A stretch of 64,000 bases of DNA. Source: Sphingobacterium sp. (lineage in GTDB: Bacteria > Bacteroidota > Bacteroidia > Sphingobacteriales > Sphingobacteriaceae). The notes beneath the pieces were generated by a model. It ran no database searches. It was not told where the DNA came from and saw only the letters and a program-made list of their open reading frames with translations. Below are positions 37,101 to 44,706 of the stretch, piece after piece. Where the stretch lies: NCBI GenBank assembly GCA_031277685.1, contig JAITLV010000085.1:1-64000 (forward strand). Reading direction: 5' to 3'. Position 1 is the stretch's first letter. The number at the start of each line of letters is the position of its first letter. Both the position numbers and the translations under genes were made by a program.

Positions 37101-37723
37101 CAACCTTTAAAGTAATCGATGAGGCAGGAGACCAATCAGCTTTAACTTACAAAGACTATTTGAAGAATGCCGGCGTAAAAAATTATACGATAACTGGCGG
37201 GTTGCATACAGCCCTAGAGTACAAAAATTGGTCGCTGAGCGCCAGTTTTACTCTAGGACTCGGTGCCCATCGGTTACGGACTCCTTTGTTTGGAAGCGAT
37301 GAACAGCAAGCTACACCTACGACTGAGCAGAATATGCAGACTTGGTTAATAGATAGATGGCGTAAACCTGGGGATGAGCAATGGACAAATATTCCCCGAT
37401 TTGTCGACCATATGTATGGTCAGTTAGTTAGATTGGGAGATGGTACCGATATGAGCCGATACCGCATGTATGATGCCTCGGACGCATTATTGGCAAAAGC
37501 TGATTATTTAAAATGTCGGTCACTGTCATTGGGATATACCGTACCTAAGGATTGGGTAAAGCGTGTCAATTTATCAAGTGCATCATTACAATTGAATGTG
37601 AGTAATGTATTTACTATTGCTGATAAGGTCTGGCGAGGGCAAGATCCAGAAGTATTAGTTGTCGGAGGAATAGGTCTTCCGCAATTACCATCTTATAATT
37701 TATCTGTAAACATTTCATTTTAA
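34139..37723 (+). CDS. SusC/RagA-family TonB-dependent transporter with STN domain and enlarged plug loop (locus 3)
   Basis: This 1194-residue protein has a signal peptide (to about AAHAQT), an STN domain (about 33-103), a CarboxypepD_reg-like domain (about 128-200), then plug and barrel ending in SVNISF. Plug landmarks are DEVVLTGYQSIEKKLSTGSI, IWVIDGIVQENP, NDIESISFLKDAAATALYG and ANGVILLTTKRG. The stretch between VIDG and NDIES is about 47 residues here, against about 10-17 in the other three SusC proteins in this window, so the plug has an extra loop of roughly 30 residues. The STN domain implies signalling to a FecR partner; the nearest unassigned one lies downstream at 46733. Confidence 0.95.
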   Translation: MAKQRFSRLFLSLLVCMSFGEMAAHAQTLDDKIVTISVKQAKLSKILKSIQEKSVIQIVFNGQLVDQVPIQTVVAKNEKLTTLLNRILKDTGLTYSIQKNVVVIHTRPVEGAVGVSTSSVSANVNVMSYIRGKVFVENNQPKSLVTVMNKETGIHTLTDANGNFAIQGELGNHIQFSHVGYKTNQVTLKNLKEIQVILSPIESKLDEVVLTGYQSIEKKLSTGSIFTLKGKDVAEPNVSNIASMLQGKVPGLAIETVSGSPNSIPRMRIRGTSTLIGNANPIWVIDGIVQENPTDIDPDKPLGLNPSVLDKLTRGDLSQSRAGLMGNSILGVNINDIESISFLKDAAATALYGTRAANGVILLTTKRGQVGPTVVNYNASLGIIERPSYSRLQLMDSKQRIQLSRELIEEGLLHKTALYDYGYEGAYWELINKQITEQEFNTRVAKLETQNTDWFDILFRNTVNHQHAISLSGGSDKTTYSSSINYSDENHAAKKEGANNIGGRIGISSKLNKKLQVNFDISANLSTNQSYYGLFNPMTYAINTSRTIAPDLYYSTKAPLYGSSVVEKPLHYNALNETRETNSETKTSFLRSQLNLDYEILRGLRFKTTFGGQVSNQRGNRYATERSYQVASMRGYDYGSVVPGGIEEQESALPFGGILDTDNSSVYNFTWNNLLYYNKDLFGGRDKLNLILGHEIVSVRRQGNNQFEYGYLKDRGENFANLDMYYYSFQRKRDNKVENKLSGLATATYAYDQKYIFTASTRMDASNRFGQYTNSRFLPVWSVSGRWNISDEPWLRNSKWISQLELKGSYGSQGNAVTQVGPDLILTIPTFGAIHPQAREYILNMKSLAYPDLRWEKTVSKNIEMQMGLFDSFIRIGTSFYHKQTDDVITGTAIPIEYGISSMLINGGTISNKGWELSVNLNPIRNKNWNWTISGNTSRNYNNLEKANVDQIYKLEDYLNGTVQLPNEPIGTFYVFDFKGLNHNDGLPTFKVIDEAGDQSALTYKDYLKNAGVKNYTITGGLHTALEYKNWSLSASFTLGLGAHRLRTPLFGSDEQQATPTTEQNMQTWLIDRWRKPGDEQWTNIPRFVDHMYGQLVRLGDGTDMSRYRMYDASDALLAKADYLKCRSLSLGYTVPKDWVKRVNLSSASLQLNVSNVFTIADKVWRGQDPEVLVVGGIGLPQLPSYNLSVNISF

Positions 37724-37739
37724 ACGAATATCATAAGCT

Positions 37740-39179
37740 ATGAGATCCTATGTTTTTTATATTTTAATCGGTATGACTTGTTTGAACAGCTCTTGCTCCA
37801 AATTTTTGGAAGAGACATCACAGTCCGAATTGATACCGAGATCAGCAGAGTCCTTAAATGAATTTTTATTGGGATCTGGATACCCTGGATATTCATCGGG
37901 CCTAAATCAGGGAGGATTATATTTTAATGATGATATAGCCATGATTAAGAACACCCCAACACCAGGTAGTTTTAATGTTTTTACTTGGCAACATAATATG
38001 ATAGATCCTAAAAGTCAAAAAGAAAAAGAACTTTCTGTTTTCCTTTGGGACCGACTCTATCCCTTTATTCAGACCTGCAACACAGTACAAGATTATCTGC
38101 CAAAGGTCACTGGAACCAATGAATTTAAATCGTATATAGCGGGGCAGTCAAAGCTGTTGAGGGCTTATTATTATTTCAAGTTAGCCAATTTTTACGGTTT
38201 GCCCTATAACGATACACAAAGTGACCGCAAAACGAATCTTGCTGTTCCATTATTAATCGTAGGGGGAGTAGAATCAGCTAGAAAGCCTAGAAATACTGTA
38301 GAAGAAGTCTATTCGCAGATCGTAAAGGATTTGGAAGATGGTATTTTACTAATGGATCAGAGTGGTCAATTCCATAATAAATATCGTATTGGCAGTGAAG
38401 CTGGACATTTATTGGCATCTCGTGTATACCTCTATACAGAAAAATGGAATGACGTTATCCGGCATGCTGATGAATTGCTAAACAATCCATCTTACAAATT
38501 GGAGGATTTACGTACCTGGGGAATTGCGAATCCCATAGCCAAGCCGGTTGTAGGCATAAACAGTTCGGAAACATTTTGGGTTTTTGGCTCAACGTCCGAT
38601 GTCGATCCTTTCCAGATTAATGAAAGAGAATCTTATAGACTTTCTCCAGCACTTGTGGCTAGTTTTGAAGAGGGGGACCTACGCAATGGTATCTATTTTT
38701 CTAATCGTATTCAAACAAAATTTCCGCGTGTTGCTTTTAATCAAGCACCTGGTCAAGCTTTCCGTATAGCTGAGGCCTATCTTAATAAGGCTGAAGCCCT
38801 CGCTCAATTGTATGCGCAGGGAAATCTCCAAGCGGGGCAGCAATGTATTGCCGTGTTGAATGAACTTCGGGAGAAACGCTTTAGTGCAAGTCAGTATGTC
38901 CCTTTGGATCTCACGGATATTGGAAATAAACTTTTACAATATGTACGTGTTGAGCGTCGTCGTGAATTATTCAGTGAGGAAGATCATCGCTGGTTTGACC
39001 TTAAACGTTATGGTATGCCAAGTATAGAACACCTTTATTATTCAACCGAAACTACGGTAGAACGCTATATTTTGGATCAACGTGATCCAGCCTATCTTTT
39101 GCCGATACCAGGGACTGTCAAAGCTCTTAATTCGAATATCGTACCAAACCCAACTATTCCAATACGACAACCTAAATAA
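37740..39179 (+). CDS. SusD/RagB-family nutrient-binding lipoprotein (locus 3)
   Basis: This 479-residue lipoprotein (signal to LNSSC, Cys about 19) has the SusD start SKFLEETSQSELIPRSAESL, the LLRAYYYFKLANFYGLPY helices and the C-terminal RVERRRELFSEEDHRWFDLKR motif. It is short for the family and starts 16 bp after SusC. It should be the lid of the locus 3 channel. The lipoprotein that follows 8 bp later belongs to a family repeatedly found next to SusD genes of this type. Confidence 0.94.
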   Translation: MRSYVFYILIGMTCLNSSCSKFLEETSQSELIPRSAESLNEFLLGSGYPGYSSGLNQGGLYFNDDIAMIKNTPTPGSFNVFTWQHNMIDPKSQKEKELSVFLWDRLYPFIQTCNTVQDYLPKVTGTNEFKSYIAGQSKLLRAYYYFKLANFYGLPYNDTQSDRKTNLAVPLLIVGGVESARKPRNTVEEVYSQIVKDLEDGILLMDQSGQFHNKYRIGSEAGHLLASRVYLYTEKWNDVIRHADELLNNPSYKLEDLRTWGIANPIAKPVVGINSSETFWVFGSTSDVDPFQINERESYRLSPALVASFEEGDLRNGIYFSNRIQTKFPRVAFNQAPGQAFRIAEAYLNKAEALAQLYAQGNLQAGQQCIAVLNELREKRFSASQYVPLDLTDIGNKLLQYVRVERRRELFSEEDHRWFDLKRYGMPSIEHLYYSTETTVERYILDQRDPAYLLPIPGTVKALNSNIVPNPTIPIRQPK

Positions 39180-39187
39180 ACGATACG

Positions 39188-40021
39188 ATGAGACTTCAAA
39201 TAAAATTATTTTATACACTTCTTATTATGGCTTCGTTATTCAGCGCATGTAAGGAGGAGCAACTAGTAGCTTCAGATCCAAAGCCACAGTATGTATTGCC
39301 ACAAGGTAATCACGATTATGATAAACGGATTGTGGCCTTTTATCAGAAATACAAATCCTTTATACTCTATAAATTCAGTGAAGCAGATTTTAACTGGAAT
39401 GTTACAAGCCGGATAAAATATGTTGCAACCGAAGGCGATCCAAACTATGTCGAGAAATCGTTGAATTTTTTAGATAAAGAATTATTTAATTATTACGATC
39501 CACAGCTCTTAACATCTTGGATGCCATATAAGATATTATTATGCAAGAACATACATCAACTTGATCAAGAAAGCAAACCGCTACCAGAATTTGCTGATGC
39601 AGCATGGACTTTTACCCATATTGCATTCGGACATACAGATGCACGATGGGATACATTGACCGATACTCAAAAAAAACGCGCTAGGGGTATCTTACATGGT
39701 GCACTTTGGGCTACTGTTGGGGCCAGAAAAAAAATACAAATGGCACCAAAATTTATTGCGGGTATCGACTATACCTGGATTGATCAGAACAACTACCAAT
39801 CATTCGGCGCTTTTAGGTTGTTAAACACTGCGCATGAAGATCTTGCCGAATATGTAGCCCGTATCACAGGATACACTAAGGCTGAAATGGATGCCTTGTT
39901 CTTAAACGATACGTTTGATCCTACGGGAATATTTCGTCGAAAATATAATGCCGTAATAGATTTCTACAAAACGAATTATAAAATCGACCTGCAGGCCATC
40001 GGTAACAGCAATATCCATTAG
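39188..40021 (+). CDS. Zinc-metallopeptidase-like lipoprotein (SusCD-associated) lacking the HExxH motif
   Basis: This 277-residue lipoprotein (LFSACKE, Cys about 19) resembles the SusCD-associated putative zinc metallohydrolase lipoproteins. Evidence is the overall size, the position after SusD, the WMPYKILL core and the downstream motif HEDLAEYVARI (216-226), which corresponds to the conserved EDFAEYVA-type segment. In the family, a HExxH motif follows a helix start about 45 residues earlier. Here the equivalent stretch reads ILHGALWATVG (168-178), so the His, Glu and second His appear to be replaced by Gly171, Ala172 and Ala175. If the alignment is right the protein cannot bind catalytic zinc in the usual way. 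It may be a binding subunit of the SusCD complex. The alignment was made by eye. Confidence 0.68.
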   Translation: MRLQIKLFYTLLIMASLFSACKEEQLVASDPKPQYVLPQGNHDYDKRIVAFYQKYKSFILYKFSEADFNWNVTSRIKYVATEGDPNYVEKSLNFLDKELFNYYDPQLLTSWMPYKILLCKNIHQLDQESKPLPEFADAAWTFTHIAFGHTDARWDTLTDTQKKRARGILHGALWATVGARKKIQMAPKFIAGIDYTWIDQNNYQSFGAFRLLNTAHEDLAEYVARITGYTKAEMDALFLNDTFDPTGIFRRKYNAVIDFYKTNYKIDLQAIGNSNIH

Positions 40022-40048
40022 TATTTTCTACAGTAACTATCTGATAAC

Positions 40049-40972
40049 ATGAGTATATTAAACGTAAGTAATCTTTCCCATCGGTATTCGCTCAACTGGG
40101 CCATTCGGGATATCAATATTGAAATTGGTCAAACGGGCATTGTAGGTCTGTTGGGATCCAACGGTGCAGGCAAATCAACGACGATGAACATTATCTGCGG
40201 AGCCTTGAACCAAACGGAAGGTACAGTATTAATTAATGGAATCGACCTTCGAAGGGATTCTTTAGCAGCAAAAAAGGAGATTGGTTTTCTGCCTCAGATT
40301 TTGCCCTTATATACGGATTTAACAGTGGACGAATATCTGCGTTATGCTGCCGAACTGCGTTTGATGAAATCAAGTGAAATAGCCGCCGCAGTAGAAGAAG
40401 TCAAAGAGAAGTGCCAAATCAGTCATTTTAGCAATCGCCTCATTAAAAATCTTTCGGGTGGTTATAAACAGCGGGTAGGTATCGCCCAAGCTATTATACA
40501 CAAACCTAGTTTAGTGGTAATGGATGAACCTACCAATGGGCTTGATCCAAATCAGTTGATTGAAGTTCGTAAACTGATCCGGGAGATCGCACAAGACCGC
40601 ACGGTATTGTTATCGTCACATGTCATGAGTGAGATCCATGCACTATGCAGGGATATCGTTATGATTGAGGGTGGACGGGTCATCTTTTCGGATACAATAG
40701 ATGCTTTTAATAATTATTTACAGCCACAAAGCCTATTGATGTATCTCGAAAATCCACCCGCATCTACTTTTTTACAAGCAATTCAAGGTGTTTCCAAAGT
40801 TGATTACCTAAGCGATAAACAGGTGCGAGTTTTTTTTGATCAAAGCGAAGATATTGCTGAGCGTATGATCGTAGCGAGTGTGGAAAATGGATGGCGTCTC
40901 AGGGAAATTAATCTGGAAAAGGCAGTTCTGGAAGATGTATTCAAACAGTTGTCTATTCAAGCCAATTTCTAG
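40049..40972 (+). CDS. ABC transporter ATP-binding protein (GldA-like)
   Basis: This 307-residue protein has all ABC ATPase motifs: Walker A LLGSNGAGKST (about 34-44), Q-loop FLPQILPLYTDLTVDEYL, signature LSGGYKQRVG, Walker B SLVVMDEPTNGLDP and the H-loop LLSSHVMSEI. It is a cytosolic ATPase expected to work with the membrane protein encoded next, 60 bp downstream. Its closest functional analogues are GldA and other ABC-2-type exporter ATPases. Linkage to a SusCD pair and a protease is unlike the usual gld context. Confidence 0.92.
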   Translation: MSILNVSNLSHRYSLNWAIRDINIEIGQTGIVGLLGSNGAGKSTTMNIICGALNQTEGTVLINGIDLRRDSLAAKKEIGFLPQILPLYTDLTVDEYLRYAAELRLMKSSEIAAAVEEVKEKCQISHFSNRLIKNLSGGYKQRVGIAQAIIHKPSLVVMDEPTNGLDPNQLIEVRKLIREIAQDRTVLLSSHVMSEIHALCRDIVMIEGGRVIFSDTIDAFNNYLQPQSLLMYLENPPASTFLQAIQGVSKVDYLSDKQVRVFFDQSEDIAERMIVASVENGWRLREINLEKAVLEDVFKQLSIQANF

Positions 40973-41032
40973 TCACTTTTATAAATCGGATATAGTAACA
41001 TTTCTTTATAAACTAATATAATAACCTCTCAG

Positions 41033-43369
41033 ATGAAACTTATTTATAAGATTGCGCAAAATGAGATCCGCAGTCTTTTTTACTCACCCGTTGCCTGGTT
41101 TTTGGGAGTGGCTTTTTGGATATTGTGCGCATATTTCTATACCAAACAGATATGCCATTTTGCCAATTACCAAGAATTGGGAACACAGAACAACCCCGCT
41201 TTTGAAGGATTTACAACATCGCTCACTGAAACTGTCCTGCTCAAGGGTGGTTTATTTAACGCTGTAATAGGGAATCTCTATTTCTTTTTGCCCTTGTTGA
41301 CAATGGGATTGATCAGTCGGGAATTGAATAATGGTACTATCAAGCTTTTGTATTCTTCACCGATCAAGCCAATTTCTATTATTCTAGGTAAATATTTAGC
41401 GATTGTTTTTTATTGCAGCTGCCTACTGATAATTCTAAGTGTTTTCTTGATTGCCAGTTTATTTACGATCGTCCATGTGGATGGGGGGATCGTTCTTTCG
41501 GCATTGCTCTCGCTATTTTTATTGATCTGTAGCTATGCCGCTATTGGCATTTTTATGAGCAGTTTGAGTACCTATCAAATCGTATCAGGGGTAGCTACAT
41601 TTTTAGTTATCTTCGTTTTGTCGAGTATCGGCATGTTATGGCAACAATACGATTTTATACGTGACCTAACTTACTTTTTATCGATTGCTGGCCGAACCGA
41701 ACGGATGTTGAGAGGATTGATCACAAGTAGCGACGTATGTTACTTCATTCTGATCATTGCCATGTTCCTTTGTTTTACTTACTTCAAAGTTAAGGGAGCA
41801 ACGGAATCCAAGAGTTTTTCAAAAACATTGGTACAATATGGTACTGTAGTGGTGGTTATCCTTAGCTTAGGTTATATTACCTCAAAACCATCTTGGATTG
41901 GTTATTTGGATATGACTCGAGATAATCTCAATACGATTCACCCAAATGTACAAGCAATCATCCAAAAATTTGATAAAAAATCACCACTAAAAGTTACACT
42001 ATATACAAATCTTTTGGGTCGCGGTATGGAACAAGGGGGGCTGCCGGAGCAACGTAAAAGCTACGAAATGCGTTTATGGGAACCTTATCTGCGATTTAAA
42101 CCGGATATACAGTTTGAATACGTAAATTATTATGATGTTGCTCCGGGTGATAGCTCACTATACAAGATGTACCCGAATAAATCTTTAAAGGAAATTGCGG
42201 AGATCATGGCTAAAGCGTTGCAGGTGGATCTAAAGAAGTTTATTGGACCTGAAGAAATCCGTAAGCGTATTGATCTCAAGCCAGAGAATCTACGGCTTGT
42301 AATGGAGTTAGAATATCAAGGTCGCAAAACCTTTTTGAGAACTTTTGAGGACGGTGGATTTTGGCCCGATCAAATGAATGTATCAGCAGCGTTCAAACGT
42401 CTACAGCAGAGTGAACTTCCAAAACTATTGTTTACCAGCGGCAATCTGGAACGAAGTATCTATAAAACGGGGCAAAGGGAATATAGTTTCTTTGCAAGAG
42501 ATATCAATAACCGGATTGGCCTAATAAATCTGGGATTCGATTGTGACAGTATCGATCTGGAACATCAAGATATACCTAATGGTATTGCAGGGTTAGTCAT
42601 TGCCGATCCCAAAACGACATTGAGTGCCGTGAAGCAAGCAAAAATACACACATATTTGGCCAAAGGGGGAAACGCTATTTTCTTCGGAGAACCAGAAAAG
42701 CAGGATATCCTAAACCCGTTATTGGCTGAAGTTGGGGCGCAATTTAGTCCAGGTACGTTGGTCGAAGTTTCGGTAAACGAAACCCCTGATCTTATTTTAC
42801 CTACGATCACAAAGGAAGGGTTTTCGCTATCGGACAACTACAAGCGAGAACGAGAACGGCTTGCGGCAGGAAAGCCAGTGGTTCAAGGTGGGCTACCAAT
42901 GCGGGGCACGATTGCCGTGTACTCAATCGGGAATACTGATTTTAAACCTTTTCATATCCTCAAAACCGACTCAACACGTGCAACCTATAATAAAATTGGC
43001 AAATTGATCATAGATTCAGTCCCACCAGTATTCAATAAGGTACTAGGTGACACGCGTCAGGCAACATATACAACATTACTTGGGCTTTCCAGACAGAAAG
43101 ACAACCAACAACAACGGATTATCGCAGCTGGAGACACTGATTTCTTGTCTAACCTCAGACAGGGCGGTGGATACTTTACGGTCTCGCTTTTCAGTTGGTT
43201 GGACAATAATAGGTGGCCCATTTACACGATTCAGCCTGCTCCTTTGGACGTACTCTTAACCATATCGAACTCGGCTGCAGAAACACAACGGTTTGTATTT
43301 CTATACATTATACCTGTAGTGATTGTACTGATCGGTATTATCGTATTGATTAGACGTAAACGTAAATAA
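41033..43369 (+). CDS. ABC-2 permease fused to a GldG-like auxiliary domain (GldF-GldG fusion)
   Basis: This 778-residue protein starts with a six-helix ABC-2 permease unit (about 1-255), as in GldF, including LTMGLISRELNNGTIKLLYSSP. A further helix at about 265-280 leads to a large periplasmic domain (about 285-745) of the GldG/ABC_transp_aux type (NTIHPNVQAIIQKF, GLVIADPKTTLS, AAGDTDFLSN), and a final transmembrane helix (about 752-771) ends in a basic tail. In gliding bacteria GldF and GldG are usually separate. Here they are one protein placed after the ATPase, giving a two-gene inner-membrane complex. Whether it exports, imports or only transmits force is not known. Confidence 0.88.
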   Translation: MKLIYKIAQNEIRSLFYSPVAWFLGVAFWILCAYFYTKQICHFANYQELGTQNNPAFEGFTTSLTETVLLKGGLFNAVIGNLYFFLPLLTMGLISRELNNGTIKLLYSSPIKPISIILGKYLAIVFYCSCLLIILSVFLIASLFTIVHVDGGIVLSALLSLFLLICSYAAIGIFMSSLSTYQIVSGVATFLVIFVLSSIGMLWQQYDFIRDLTYFLSIAGRTERMLRGLITSSDVCYFILIIAMFLCFTYFKVKGATESKSFSKTLVQYGTVVVVILSLGYITSKPSWIGYLDMTRDNLNTIHPNVQAIIQKFDKKSPLKVTLYTNLLGRGMEQGGLPEQRKSYEMRLWEPYLRFKPDIQFEYVNYYDVAPGDSSLYKMYPNKSLKEIAEIMAKALQVDLKKFIGPEEIRKRIDLKPENLRLVMELEYQGRKTFLRTFEDGGFWPDQMNVSAAFKRLQQSELPKLLFTSGNLERSIYKTGQREYSFFARDINNRIGLINLGFDCDSIDLEHQDIPNGIAGLVIADPKTTLSAVKQAKIHTYLAKGGNAIFFGEPEKQDILNPLLAEVGAQFSPGTLVEVSVNETPDLILPTITKEGFSLSDNYKRERERLAAGKPVVQGGLPMRGTIAVYSIGNTDFKPFHILKTDSTRATYNKIGKLIIDSVPPVFNKVLGDTRQATYTTLLGLSRQKDNQQQRIIAAGDTDFLSNLRQGGGYFTVSLFSWLDNNRWPIYTIQPAPLDVLLTISNSAAETQRFVFLYIIPVVIVLIGIIVLIRRKRK

Positions 43370-43378
43370 ATTGAGCTT

Positions 43379-44698
43379 ATGTTATTAGAAACAGATATAC
43401 AGACCCTAGAGGATCTACGGATTTTCGGTAAAAGGGATCAATCAGGAATTTTTGAAATCTATAATAAAACACGTACACGCGGAGGTGAAAACCTCTTGCG
43501 TGATTTGTTTCGTCAACCTTCCGCGGATCAAAAAACGATCGCTGACCGCATAGCTATCTTTCGTTATTTTTCCGAACAGAAGATTGCTTTTCCTTTTGAT
43601 CCCGCTATGTTTGACCTGTGTGAGAAATACATTCGAAACCGTTCTGTTTCCACCGGAGCGAGCAGCACAGGCTTGGGTGAAAAAGACATCCAAAATGGCG
43701 TAACTGCAATTATTAAGTTTTTAAATGGGTTGCGCAGCTTTATGGATACTGAAATTATCACAAAAGCTAAAGTATATGGGGAGTTGCGTGCGTCAATTTG
43801 CTCGATCTTGGATGACCTTGTCTTTGAACCGGTTTTCAGAGAACACAGAGATGGTAAAGTAGCTTTCTCCGCCGTGGCGGCTTATGACTTGCTTTTCCGA
43901 ACCAAGATATATGCGAACATCGAATCGTTGCTTAATCATATGTATCTGCTTGATGTCTATCTTGCGGTTGCGGAAATCGCAAGGGAACGCAAATTTGCCT
44001 TTCCGACAGTACATGAAAAGGGGAGTAAGGTATTGCGTATTGAAGGGCTTTATCACCCCGAACTTGAGCGACCAGTCACCAACACTGTGGCTATGGAGGG
44101 GCCGATGAGCCTAACCCTATTAACAGGTGCGAATATGGCAGGCAAAAGCACCTTTCTACGGTCCATTGGAACAGCAGTCTACCTGGCCCATATCGGATTT
44201 CCGGTCGCAGCAAAGTCAATGGATTTTGCTGTAATGGACGGTATATATACGACGATCAACCTGCCGGATAACCTCGGAATCGGAGCCAGCCATTTCTATG
44301 CAGAAGTATTGCGTGTAAAAAAGATCGCAACGGAATTAGGGAAAGGTAAATCCCTGTTTATCATTTTCGATGAACTGTTTCGAGGCACCAATGTCAAAGA
44401 TGCCCATGAGGCGACCGTTGAAGTGGCAGGTGGTTTTGCACGGAAAGATACAAGCCGATTTATCATTTCATCTCATATTGTGGAGGCTGCCGAACAATTA
44501 AGCCTAATCAATGGAGTTGATTTCTGGTACCTGCCCACCAAAATGGATGGAGCAAAGCCCGTATACACTTATAAATTAGAAAACGGGGTAACCAATGACC
44601 GGCATGGCATGCTTATCATCCAAAATGAGGGGATTTTGGATATCTTGAAAAATGGAAAGAAAAAGCTTCAAGTCCAACAGTTGAAAAAAACGATATAA
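43379..44698 (+). CDS. MutS-like ATPase without mismatch-recognition domain (first of a tandem pair)
   Basis: This 439-residue protein corresponds to the core/lever helices (about 1-225) and the ATPase domain (about 226-439) of MutS. The N-terminal part has the MutS core signature KTRTRGGENLLRDLFRQP, and the ATPase has Walker A TGANMAGKST, the LPDNLGIGASHFYAEV segment, Walker B FIIFDELFRGTN and SSHIVEAAE. The mismatch-binding and connector domains of true MutS (about 250 residues) are missing, so classical mismatch recognition is unlikely. It lies 9 bp after the GldF-GldG gene and 8 bp before a paralogue, inside an import operon, which is unexpected for a DNA-associated ATPase. Confidence 0.9.
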   Translation: MLLETDIQTLEDLRIFGKRDQSGIFEIYNKTRTRGGENLLRDLFRQPSADQKTIADRIAIFRYFSEQKIAFPFDPAMFDLCEKYIRNRSVSTGASSTGLGEKDIQNGVTAIIKFLNGLRSFMDTEIITKAKVYGELRASICSILDDLVFEPVFREHRDGKVAFSAVAAYDLLFRTKIYANIESLLNHMYLLDVYLAVAEIARERKFAFPTVHEKGSKVLRIEGLYHPELERPVTNTVAMEGPMSLTLLTGANMAGKSTFLRSIGTAVYLAHIGFPVAAKSMDFAVMDGIYTTINLPDNLGIGASHFYAEVLRVKKIATELGKGKSLFIIFDELFRGTNVKDAHEATVEVAGGFARKDTSRFIISSHIVEAAEQLSLINGVDFWYLPTKMDGAKPVYTYKLENGVTNDRHGMLIIQNEGILDILKNGKKKLQVQQLKKTI

Positions 44699-44706
44699 AG
44701 TGAGCA

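Noticed and set aside
39833..39850. HEDLAE in the metallopeptidase-like lipoprotein as a HExxH zinc motif
   Set aside because: The fifth position is Ala, not His, and the segment matches the downstream EDFAEYVA-type motif of the family rather than the catalytic helix.
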